From assembly GCA_028753945.1 (NCBI GenBank), contig JAPNXP010000009.1:1550001-1614000 (forward strand): 64,000 nt of DNA, written 5' to 3'. The translations under genes were made by a program, and so were the position numbers. The notes beneath the pieces were generated by a model. That model saw only the letters and a list, made by a program, of their open reading frames with translations, searched no databases and was not told the DNA's origin. The stretch's first letter is position 1. Every line of letters begins with the position of its first letter. This DNA comes from Hexactinellida sp. DTS-2022. Lineage: Eukaryota; Porifera; Hexactinellida. Below, piece after piece: positions 55,228 through 64,000 of the stretch.

Positions 55228-55822
55228 ATTAAACAACTAAGGAATTTACTGGTCAATTTGACTATATGTTGGTTAGCAATTAAGATATAAATTATTGTAC
55301 ATCATTAGTTCGGACCACATTGTTTCGAATAAAGGCTCAAATCATAGTATAATTATCTCTAGACTATTAGAAAGCTAATAGCTATGATAGCTATTAGAAT
55401 GCCTAGATACCTGCGTTGTCGATTATATTTCAGGGGCGGTGGAAAGAGTTCAAAGTCAAAGGTGATCAGTCCATGGCCAGTAGTCAGACCATAGCCTAGT
55501 ACCAATATAGAATGAAAAACGTAATCGGGTTATGGCCTGACCCATTGACCACCTCATATATTGGTAATATGATTTTTTTCGGATTGGTTCGGATTAGCAG
55601 TTTGTTGTAGGCCGTGTTCGAATTTGAATATAATATTCCAATAACTTACTAATGATTTATATCCAACAATTGAAAACTATTATCAAACAAAACCAGTGCA
55701 TTAAATTTAGATCCGGATGGTTTAGCACAGTAGATTAAGTACCACTTCATCAGACCCTCACAAGTCCCAGACCTGGGGGTGTCCGGATCATCCCAGAATA
55801 TGCACTTTACTCTTATTAGCCC
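55228..55822. repeat. Inverted repeat IR2, left arm
   Basis: About 0.6 kb mirrored at 60548-61820; landmarks are CCGGATCATCCCAGAATATG, TCAGGGGCGGTGGAAAGAG and GGTCAATTTGACTATATG. It encloses TPR copy C together with its partner. Non-coding. Confidence 0.85.
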
Positions 55823-55905
55823 TGTAGTATCGGGGCCGGGATAGTGTTGTTATGGAGACACACCCGGCAGGAGGCACGAGTGTCGTGATGGAGACACCGT
55901 GGCAT

Positions 55906-55912
55906 TATATAA
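55906..55912 (+). promoter_or_regulatory. TATA box in left arm of fold-back element
   Basis: TATATAA 36 bases before the ribozyme. A start about 30 bases downstream would place the 5' end just ahead of the hammerhead. Inferred from sequence only; the right arm has the mirror copy at 56414-56420. Confidence 0.45.
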
Positions 55913-55947
55913 GGAAGCGTGACCACCCACAGGCGTGAGTGGAGTCA

Positions 55948-55999
55948 TGGGGTCGAGGGTCACCCTCCTGATGAGTTCCTGTAATGGAACGAAACCCCA
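55948..55999 (+). ncRNA. Hammerhead ribozyme, left arm, GUC cleavage site
   Basis: Stem III TGGGGT/ACCCCA encloses the motif. The cleavage triplet GTC ends at 55954. Stem I is GAGGG with CCCTC and a very short loop. The core CTGATGAG is at 55968-55975, stem II is TTCC/GGAA with a 6-nt loop, and the core CGAAA is at 55990-55994. All conserved core bases are present. Confidence 0.88.
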
Positions 56000-56326
56000 C
56001 TAGTAGGTTATGTACGCTACTAGTCTACAGTTGCCCATCGTCGTAGTCTCCGTTACTACATTGGTGCATTGGCCGGGAACTTGTTGATTGCGGAAGCAAT
56101 TCCCGGTGCTGGGACGCGGTGCGAAGTGGAGGAATTACCTGCACGGTCCAGCAGCTCAGAGCGTGGTCGTTTGTGGAGACATCTCTGGAGTTCAATGTAC
56201 AGGGGCATGTCGTCGGAAGACATCCCCGAGGTTGCGCCAGCGAGAAGTTGCGGACGGTCGAACCAATGTAGTACGGAGACTACGACGATGGGCAACTGTA
56301 GACTAGTAGCGTACATAACCTACTAG

Positions 56327-56378
56327 TGGGGTTTCGTTCCATTACAGGAACTCATCAGGAGGGTGACCCTCGACCCCA
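56327..56378 (-). ncRNA. Hammerhead ribozyme, right arm, minus strand
   Basis: Exact reverse complement of the left-arm ribozyme, so a minus-strand transcript would also self-cleave. The same core, stems and GUC site are conserved. Confidence 0.88.
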
Positions 56379-56502
56379 TGACTCCACTCACGCCTGTGGG
56401 TGGTCACGCTTCCTTATATAATGCCACGGTGTCTCCATCACGACACTCGTGCCTCCTGCCGGGTGTGTCTCCATAACAACACTATCCCGGCCCCGATACT
56501 AC

Positions 56503-56860
56503 AATTATGTTCACAAACTAGCAAGCAATTATTTTGGGAACATTTGTAAAGGCTTCGAAATGGAGACAGTGTCTAACTGCCAAAATGAAGCTTCTATATC
56601 TAACTGAATCAATAAACTTACAGATCAGAATACATTCAGAATCACTCGTTAATTAATTCAGAAATATTAAACCTACACCTGACAATAGGATTTTTATATT
56701 TTGATAGGAAAACTATAGACGAAGTTCTGTTAGATACTACAGAGAAAAAAAAATACCAAGAATATAAATATAATGATTCGGAACCGGGTATAGTTACTAA
56801 TTCTAGAAATCTAAAGTGTGCAAAATAGGATACTAATAAATAGGGTTATACGAGCAGTAG
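56503..56860. other. AT-rich DNA downstream of TPR copy C
   Basis: No gene seen. The match to the 3' flanks of copies A and B begins only near 56826 (GGATACTAATAAATAGGG). Confidence 0.5.
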
Positions 56861-58507
56861 TTAAGCACACGTTTTGGTAGCACACAGACAAGAGGCTCCA
56901 ATCTTCACATCAGCTAGCACGCTGGCTTTCTGATACATTTCAAAGACAGATTTGGCTTCTACCATCTTATTTTGTGTTTTCAGAACTTTATAGAGACCTA
57001 GTAGTGACCACATGTTATCCTTGTACTGTATCAGATCTTCTCGGTAGACTGCTTCAGCCTCTACAACATCTCCATGTTCCGCTAGTAGTGCCCCCAGCAC
57101 GTGTCTAGTCGGCATCATCCAAGACCAAGGTTCGCTATAGACCAAGCAAGTATCACGTTTGACTGCTAAACGTAGGTGACCAAACGCTTCTTTATAGTTT
57201 CCCTTTCGATATTCAATTTCACCATTCAGCACGCACAATGCAATATCCAGGACACCTTTGCCAGGTTGTTCAGGATCGTACATTATGTTATTGAGAATAA
57301 GACGTTTTGCAAGTGTTTTGTCTTTTAGCGATTCGTAGAACAATTTACGTTCAATGTCTGCCTCTTCCACCCTACCCAATGCAGCGAATGCAACACCTCG
57401 AGCATAGTGCGAGATGGCTATGCAGGTAGGATACAGTTCCTTTTCTTGTTCAACTGGACGCTTTAGAATCTCTTCCCATTTACCAAACCGAACTAAAACA
57501 TGCCATGGAACAATTCTTATTGGCTCCAAATAAATCATTCCCAATGGAAGCTCCCCTAACATACACGTAACAGCTGCTTTATCCAGGTATTCCAGAGCGG
57601 CTTCTGCGAAATGAAAAGATTTCTCAAATTGCCCGTTGAACATAGCAGCCCAAACAGTAAAATGAAAGCTGTGCATTCGATAAATTTTATAGAAATTATT
57701 TTCCACAGCACTTGTCAACATATATTTCTTATCTGCTAGGATGGCTAGTTCATTCACTTCCGTGGCCTCCTTGTAGTGCCCCACCCACATATCGATATGA
57801 CTAGCCATGTGCAGCATGTGGCCATGTTCCTTCACAGTGTTTCGCAATACATCTGCACACGGCAACGCTTTCTCAGGAGTAGCAGATAACTCCATTGTGT
57901 GGATGTAGAAGTGGCATATACCAGGATGCATTGGAGATATCTTGAGGGCATCCTCAAGGACTGAGAGTATCTCCAATGTCTCTGGTATAGAAGGCTTGTA
58001 GTCAGGATAAGGGTTCCATAGTTTCCAAGGTGCTAAATTCATTAACGACTCTGCGAAGAAAGCTGCCACTTCAACGTTGTTTCCTCCAAACTTCTGGTAC
58101 ACAGGACGCATAGCATTAGCATAGTTACGATTCAATATGCCGAATGGCACTGAGCCTACAGGGAAACAGAAGCGGACAACCTGAGCCTCAATCAATGCAA
58201 CCTCCCAATCTGAGAGAGAGTGGAGTTTGGAAAGGGACAATGCTTTTTGTGCTTCTTCATAGCCAGAAGCATAATCCATCCCATTTATATTGTTGTAGTG
58301 ACCTGCATTACTGTAAGCAATAAAATAATGTGCCATAGCACAATCTTTGTCGAATGTGAGAGCTTTGGTACAATCGAGAATAACTTGACTGTGATTGAAG
58401 TTGAATAGATGGCCTACCCCAGTTTCAATCCATTTCAAACATTCACTTGAAGAAGTGGTCACTTTATTACTCATGCCAATGGGGACTTTGGAAGTACTCT
58501 CAGCCAT
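56861..58507 (-). CDS. TPR-repeat protein, copy C, 548 aa, intronless
   Basis: Intact paralogue of copy A with the same start and length. Signature blocks are HPGICHFYIHTMELS and GHMLHMASHIDMWVGHY. Differences from A cluster in the middle (about residues 228-330, for example FEKSFHFAEAALEYL in place of AKSLESSEALLEYL), while both ends are almost identical, as expected if conversion has homogenised the ends. It is closest to copy B elsewhere (shared KVPIGM start and CFPVGSVPFGIL). It lies between the IR2 arms. Function unknown. Confidence 0.85.
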   Translation of the reverse strand: MAESTSKVPIGMSNKVTTSSSECLKWIETGVGHLFNFNHSQVILDCTKALTFDKDCAMAHYFIAYSNAGHYNNINGMDYASGYEEAQKALSLSKLHSLSDWEVALIEAQVVRFCFPVGSVPFGILNRNYANAMRPVYQKFGGNNVEVAAFFAESLMNLAPWKLWNPYPDYKPSIPETLEILSVLEDALKISPMHPGICHFYIHTMELSATPEKALPCADVLRNTVKEHGHMLHMASHIDMWVGHYKEATEVNELAILADKKYMLTSAVENNFYKIYRMHSFHFTVWAAMFNGQFEKSFHFAEAALEYLDKAAVTCMLGELPLGMIYLEPIRIVPWHVLVRFGKWEEILKRPVEQEKELYPTCIAISHYARGVAFAALGRVEEADIERKLFYESLKDKTLAKRLILNNIMYDPEQPGKGVLDIALCVLNGEIEYRKGNYKEAFGHLRLAVKRDTCLVYSEPWSWMMPTRHVLGALLAEHGDVVEAEAVYREDLIQYKDNMWSLLGLYKVLKTQNKMVEAKSVFEMYQKASVLADVKIGASCLCATKTCA

Positions 58508-60235
58508 TTTTTCTAAATATATTTTAACGGAGGTAATTTAAATCCGTGATTCCCAAACTACGGGTCGCAATCCACAAGTGGGTCAATTAACAACTTTGAA
58601 GGGGCTCGCATGTTGTAATTAAATTTCTGAAATATATCATGGTGATAATTCGAAACAATATTATGAATGAGCATGGTGAAAAGAAGAAAATATCAAATTA
58701 ACTCGTGTTTGCTTTATTAGTACGTATAGACAGATATTTACTATAGACGTTACATCAAGGAGAGAACATCAAGAGATGGTCCCATATATTAAGCACGTGT
58801 GAGCGAGCTCAAAAAATTCAGGCGGGCATAAATTTTGCCTGCTAGTAATAATGTCTGGGCTGGGATTCAATATAAAAATTAAGTTCACCTAACTCGCTTA
58901 ACCATGAATAAGTTAAATAACCCACAATTGCAAAATTAGTAAGAAAAGGATAAATCGTTTAGAAGTGTAGTTCGAGAGTGTTTGCGGGGACTGTAATAAT
59001 TTCTACATCTTACAAACAAACCCAAGGCATAGATACTAAAGATGACATTACCTTTCAACGGGTATTACAGGTAAACAAGTATGCTGATTTCTGATTTATA
59101 AATTTATAATATTAGTATTTGTTGTTGTTGTTTTCACAAATAGGTAAACAATTTATTGAAAATTAAAAATTAACCTATTAGTTAGCTTTCAACGGGTATT
59201 ATAGGTAAATAAGTTAAAACTATGTAAAATGGAAAAAGGGATGTATATAACATCCTCCATGAAGGAAAGGGTGAGGAGTAAGGCCGGATATCGGCCGTAC
59301 AATTCCAAAAACTAACAATTCCAAACACTAACTTATGAAAAATATTCAAAATTTAATAGCTATAGGCTTCGTGAAATAGTATCCTACCTCATTAAGTAAT
59401 TAATAATGGATATTAGAATCAACCATTGATTTATGCAAACTTTAACTTTTGAATAAATTATCAGTCCAACAACTCTCCCATAACACAATGCAAAACATAC
59501 ATACTTACTAGATCAATTTACTTTTAGCAAATTAATTACAGAATAGTAGTTATACTTAGGGCCGTAGAGAGGGTTCCCCCGGGGCCCGCTCGCGCTCTCC
59601 TCGGCCCTGGTTATACTCAGATGCAAAATGTTCCAATGTGAAACTGTAGTGTTGGACATGCCTGTCACGAAATATTCGGTCTGGCCCGAATTTTAACTCG
59701 GACTGAATGTTTCAGACGTTGTTGGTCCGGGTATATATTATTGTGTCCAATAGTGCAATATTATAGATGATGAGAGCAATATTTCAATTTAGATTAATTT
59801 AGAATGTGTCTTCGTATACCATGCAACATTGAAATTAGGCTTATTAATTTATTTCGTAGTGACTGCTTCGCGCCAATAGTATACAAAATTAATCTTCTAG
59901 GGAAGAAGATTGAGTGAAACTCTTAAATAAATTGATGATTTTTTGATTATGTCATAGATCGTCTATGAACGAATGGTATTGAAACATTTAGAGTAAGGTG
60001 TTACAACTTTAAAGGAAGAATTTATGTAGTGATGTTGGGAGAGCACATTTTTCTGATTCGGTCAACAAGAATAATTAAATCTTGCCAAGTAATTATCACA
60101 TACTTTATTACATAGTTTGACATTTTATGGAATGAAGCGTCAAGACTAAATAGCGCTAGTTTGGTAGTGTCATAAAATAAGAAAAACATTTATTGGGCGA
60201 GTTCAAAATTTTGCGACAGTCAAACCGAATAGTTT
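58508..60235. repeat. Upstream region of TPR copy C
   Basis: 58508-58740 matches the upstream DNA of copies A and B, and 59310-60235 matches 31345-32235. Between them is AT-rich DNA without a match noticed. A GC-rich insert of about 50 bp (GGGCCGTAGAGAGGG...CTCCTCGGCCCTGG) lies near 59570. No gene. Confidence 0.7.
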
Positions 60236-60547
60236 TTCACCATATTTGGTCTACCGAATTAACATATTTGGTTCACCAAATAGTTAAACAAATTGGAATT
60301 TTAGATTGTAATACAAGATTATAGTCTTCTGGACGTGTAGTCCTCGTTTTTGGATAAATAAATGCTTAATTAATAGAACCACAAACCAGTAAAACCACTA
60401 ACATAAATGGCTAAATATATTTTATTAACCGTGTATCAGTATTTGGTCAACCGAATACAGTGGTGTTCGCCTAATGGAAATGGCAATAATAACAAAATGG
60501 CTATAATGGAAAAAAATACACCACAGTAAGATCTAGTATTTGGGCTA
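60236..60547. other. AT-rich intergenic DNA
   Basis: Repeats of a TTTGGT(C/T)-ACCGAAT-like phrase (60250-60460). No gene recognised. Confidence 0.4.
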
Positions 60548-61820
60548 ATAAGCGTTAAGTGCATATTCTGGGATGATCCGGACACCCCCAGGTCTGGGAC
60601 CTGTGAGGGTCTGATGAAGTGGTACTGAACCTACTGTGCTAACTCATCCGGATCTAAATTTAATGCACTGGTTTTGTTTGATATTAGTTTTCAATTGTTG
60701 GATATAAATCATTAGTAAGTTATTGGAATATTATATTCAAATTCGAACACGGCCCACAACAAACTGCTAATCCGAACCAATCCGAAAAAAATCATATTAC
60801 AATATATGAGGTGGTCAATGGGTCAGGCCATAACCCGATTACGTTTTTCATTCTATATTGGTACTAGGCTATGGTCTGACTACTGGCCATGGCCTGATTA
60901 CCTTTGACTTTGAACTCTTTCCACCGCCCCTGAAATATAATCGACAACGCAGGTATCTAGGCATTCTACTAGCTATCATAGCTATTCTAATAGTCTAGAG
61001 ATAATTATATTATGATTTGAACCTTTATTAGAAACAATGTGGTCCGAATTAATGATGTACAATAATTTATATCTTAATAAGGTGTTACCCCCTTGATTTT
61101 TCGACACCGGACGACCTAATGTTTTGATTGTATTTTTGGATACTACAAAGTATTCTAAGATATCGCTGCAAATATTAGAGTTCTACTATCTATTAATCCA
61201 TAGTTATGAACTATGTAAGTTTCAATACAGTACTAATCCATACTAGCCAAGAATTGAATTTTGAACTTTTTTTTTCATTTTTTAGCCCGAAACATGTCAA
61301 TTATATATTATACCTGAGTCAATTCTCGAGGGTTTCAATCGTATCAGAATTTCAAAATTACTCCGTCTTCCCCAACTTATTGTCATTTTTGTGATTTGGT
61401 CCAAAATATTGCCAAAAATTTCACTAAAAGTGTCCTAATTGAATAATTTTGTATTATAATGCCAAAACTGCCGCGATTGAAACCCTGCATCTACGTTTCC
61501 TGATCATTTAAAAAAAAATTCGACCATCCAAGATAAAAATTGAGTTTTTTGTATTCATTCTCCCAGATTCACTTTTCTTTAAAAAAATAATTTTGAAAAT
61601 ATGACCCATATATGGAATTCGACGTCATATGTTTGTAAATTATCATCTTTTGATGAAAGTTTGGGGGGAACAAAGTCATGGGAGTCAATCAGTATGTCAT
61701 ACAGAGTATTCCTGGTAAGCCAAATTTTTTCAATTATTTTCCCTGAAAATCAAGGGGGTAAAACCTTAATTGCTACCAACATATAGTCAAATTGACCAGT
61801 AAATTTCACTTAGTTATTAA
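60548..61820. repeat. Inverted repeat IR2, right arm (with insertion)
   Basis: Reverse complement of 55228-55822, interrupted at 61078-61765 by a TTAA-flanked element. Confidence 0.85.
61078..61765. mobile_element. TTAA-flanked non-autonomous element, 0.69 kb
   Basis: GGTGTTACCCCCTTGATTTT and AAAATCAAGGGGGTAAAACC are inverted ends. TTAA sits on both sides (61074-61077, 61766-61769), and the left IR2 arm has the undisturbed ATCTTAATTGC-equivalent site near 55284. The TTAA TSD points to piggyBac-type mobilisation. No transposase found. Confidence 0.75.
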
Positions 61821-62019
61821 ACTGCAGTTGATACAGGGTTAGATACATGGGTTGTAAGTAGCATAACATATCTACTTATCAAACAATCAGTCACTTATGT
61901 GCAAGTATAATATTTCGCTACTTAGTAGTAAAATTTGTGCAAATTGTATTGATACTTAATAATTAATTAAAATAATAAAATACTAGTATGATGAAAGTTA
62001 AGTAATTCGTATAAATAAA
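61821..62019. other. AT-rich intergenic DNA
   Basis: Nothing recognised. Confidence 0.5.
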
Positions 62020-62210
62020 TACAGTGGAGCCTCCCATAACGGACACTCCAAATAGCGGACAACCTCTAAATAACGGACAACTCTCGTGGCACGGATTTAT
62101 TTATTTAGCATATGTCTAATAGAAAAGCAACCTCTAAATAGCGGACAACCTCTAAATAACGGATAACGACTCCGGTCCCAAGGTGTCCGTTATTCAGAGG
62201 CTCTACTGTA
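62020..62210. mobile_element. TA-flanked MITE (TACAGTGGAGCCTC ends)
   Basis: TACAGTGGAGCCTCCCATAA start, CAGAGGCTCTACTGTA end, interior AATAGCGGACAACCTCTAAA repeats. Mariner-like. Confidence 0.75.
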
Positions 62211-63650
62211 AATATTAATACTAGTATGAATCTATGATGAAAGTTAAGTAATTCGTATAATTAAATAAATATTAAACCAATTTGAAAATATCTAGGGATA
62301 TATAAATGTAATAACTTCTTCACAATTTATGTAGTATGTTTAACATATTATTTTAGGGAATAGACCTTAATTTAGCACTGATGATACAAAAATACAAAAA
62401 TGCAGCCCTTTAACTCTCTCACTTAATTAGTTCCCGAAATTCTTCAAGTTCGCATTTATGTTGATGATAGTTTTCTCTGGAAGCAAATCAATTGACCGTA
62501 TTCCCCTTTCACTCATGGGTAAGGGCCATGGCCCATGGTGGGGCCCAGGCCCCCCAAAATTTTATACAATAACAATGAATAAAGAAAAGTTCTATAGAAG
62601 CTAAATTCGTCATAGATTATCAGTTATAGTTTGTAGAACAAACATTCTATAATTAACCCGCTGATAACCACTTGTGACCCACATGCCCATATATGGGCAT
62701 AAAGTGGTTTAGTTCCATTTCCGTGACCCATCGGTGGTAAACGTCGTGTTAATAAATCAATTAGAAATTTCTAAATTTTATCTAAATAATTTCCCCCTCC
62801 TGAGAAAGAATTTATGCTGGCTACGCCCATGTTTCGATCCCAGAATACGGTTGCCATTCGTTTGCCTACTGAGGGAGCACTCTTAAACCTAATAGAATAA
62901 GCTGAGTAATTGATTCGATTCAACTAGTATAATTAATAAATCAATTCGCTGAAGAAATTTTGGGACAACCCTTGCACATATTTATAGGCCTACCTAGTTG
63001 AAAATCAGTTATTAATTTAGTAACTTTTTATTATAAATTATTTCTAGTAATGTGTAAAACCTAAATTACTTGTTTCTGTTGTATTCGATATATTTACTAC
63101 TTAAATCTAATTTTAGTGAATACTTATCCAGCGATCAAAGTATCTCCAATCACGGTCTTACTGTTATTCTTCTACCTAATATTGACGAGCCCTTCGGTGA
63201 CGGTCGTTTCGCGATGAATCACTCAACCTTTACACGGTCTCGATTTATTCATTAAGGTATATGTCTTATAATAATTATAATAATAATTATAATAATAATA
63301 AATTAATAATTCATTTCTAAAGCGCAAATTTCATAAGAATATGTTCAAATATGCTGTAAAGGAATATATTAAAATCAATAATAATAAAAATTGCTTGTGT
63401 GCGAATGCGAAAATATACTCCTGTATGAATATAGTGAGTTTGTTAGCATTTCTTGAATGCTTCTTTAATTAAAAAGACGAGTTTTTAATTGTATTTAAAG
63501 ACATCTAGAGAAGGGTTTAACAATTTGAAAAGGCAAAACAACTTTGGAGGAAAATCCAATATTTCGAACTTTGTCGACCTATTTTGTAATTAAGACAACA
63601 ATTAAATTATAATTTTCAAATTTTGTATTTTCCAAAATAGCTTATCTATT
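62211..63650. other. AT-rich DNA without recognised gene
   Basis: A small GC-rich insert (GGGCCATGGCCC, about 62522) resembles fragments near the palindrome spacer. An AATAATTAT microsatellite lies near 63269-63300. No convincing ORF. Confidence 0.5.
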
Positions 63651-63770
63651 GTTGCAATGTAATAGAGAACTTAGTGTGTTCGCGAACACAGTAAATATAA
63701 ACCGTGTGATAACTTATGTGTTAGAGTGCCTCATATATTGTGGGTCGTTTTGAGTGGAATCAAGGGTGAG
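63651..63770. repeat. End of an element related to 49709-50628
   Basis: GTTGCAATGTAATAGAGAAC matches the start of the 49709 element and is followed by TTCGCGAACAC in place of TACGCGTA. The far end is outside the window. Confidence 0.6.
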
Positions 63771-63774
63771 TGAT

Positions 63775-63970
63775 GTTCCACAATTCAGTCAAATTCCACT
63801 AGATTCCACTATTCAATCGATTTTTAGAAAATCCACTAGATTCTATTATTCAGACGATTTTTAGAAAATCCACTAGATTCTACTATTCACTCGATTCTAT
63901 TAAAATTTAGTAATTCTACTAGATTCTACCATTTAGTTACCCTTGGTTTCACTAGATTCCACCCTTCAGG
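63775..63970. repeat. Minisatellite CCACTAGATTCTACTATTCA
   Basis: Four to six imperfect copies of a 35-45 bp unit containing CCACTAGATTC and GATTTTTAGAAAATC. Confidence 0.75.
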
Positions 63971-64000
63971 CAACCCAAATACTTGATAGAAAACAAGAGT

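Larger units (their letters stand above)
55824..56502. mobile_element. Fold-back element with a hammerhead ribozyme in each arm
   Basis: The arms 55824-56065 and 56262-56502 are reverse complements over about 240 bp with one base of difference, around a 196-bp GC-rich loop. Each arm carries, reading inward, TATATAA (55906-55912; complement at 56414-56420) and, about 36 bases later, a complete hammerhead ribozyme. The loop has a hairpin-forming CCGGGAACTTG...CAATTCCCGG pair but no convincing ORF. Hammerheads in long repeats are known from Penelope-like elements and retrozymes, whose repeats I recall as usually direct. The inverted, convergent arrangement is the unusual part. Confidence 0.8.

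Noticed and set aside
60600-60650. Another hammerhead core (GTCTGATGAAG)
   Set aside because: The CGAAA core and matching stems are absent (GAACC follows), and the mirrored copy at 55740-55770 also lacks them.

Overview
This window looks like AT-rich nuclear DNA of an invertebrate animal; a sponge or cnidarian is my best guess, but no single sequence settles the phylum. It carries a focadhesin (FOCAD) homologue and a CaMKII-like kinase exon bounded by AG/GT, both animal-type. It also has a dense mix of eukaryotic DNA transposons (MULE, P, hAT, Helentron and many MITE-type elements) and a 2A-like peptide beside a hammerhead ribozyme, as seen in invertebrate retroelements. No prokaryotic operon, rRNA, tRNA or CRISPR array was recognised.

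Layout. 0.2-5.4 kb: one intact, intronless, GC-rich FOCAD gene on the minus strand. 5.4-10.2 kb: small transposons plus a retroelement-like leader at 7.5-7.9 kb, where a complete hammerhead ribozyme lies just upstream of a reading frame with a 2A-like motif (ELNPGP). 10.2-29.4 kb: a giant imperfect palindrome. Its inner arms (about 3 kb each, 1.2 kb spacer) seem to match without net indels. The outer arms differ by later insertions and a deletion; the left arm holds a 6.06 kb nest of transposons (FLYWCH-MULE-RING element split by a PHD-FLYWCH-MULE element, plus a hAT element that itself contains two smaller ones).

29.4-38 kb: repeat-rich DNA with a tandem duplication of about 1.5 kb. Each copy carries the same CaMKII-like exon; one copy has a stop codon, and each has its own private MITE insertion. 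38-45.4 kb: a hAT-type element filled with GTAACG minisatellite, a decayed THAP/P-element transposase between candidate terminal inverted repeats, then a decayed Helentron (Pif1 helicase followed by endonuclease).

45.4-64 kb: two more copies of the TPR gene (one broken, one intact) with duplicated upstream DNA, an unassigned coding relic near 52.5-53.4 kb, and a 0.68 kb fold-back element whose two arms each carry a TATA box and a hammerhead ribozyme. The rest is MITEs and AT-rich DNA.

How the parts relate. A 548-codon intronless TPR gene was copied, with its upstream DNA, to four places (one inverted and truncated, one with a 56-bp deletion, two intact). These copies and the transposon insertions that distinguish them give a relative history of the locus. 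The strongest candidates for something new are the hammerhead plus 2A leader at 7.66-7.9 kb, the double-hammerhead fold-back element at 55.8-56.5 kb, and the giant palindrome itself. All family calls are from motif reading, without database searches.
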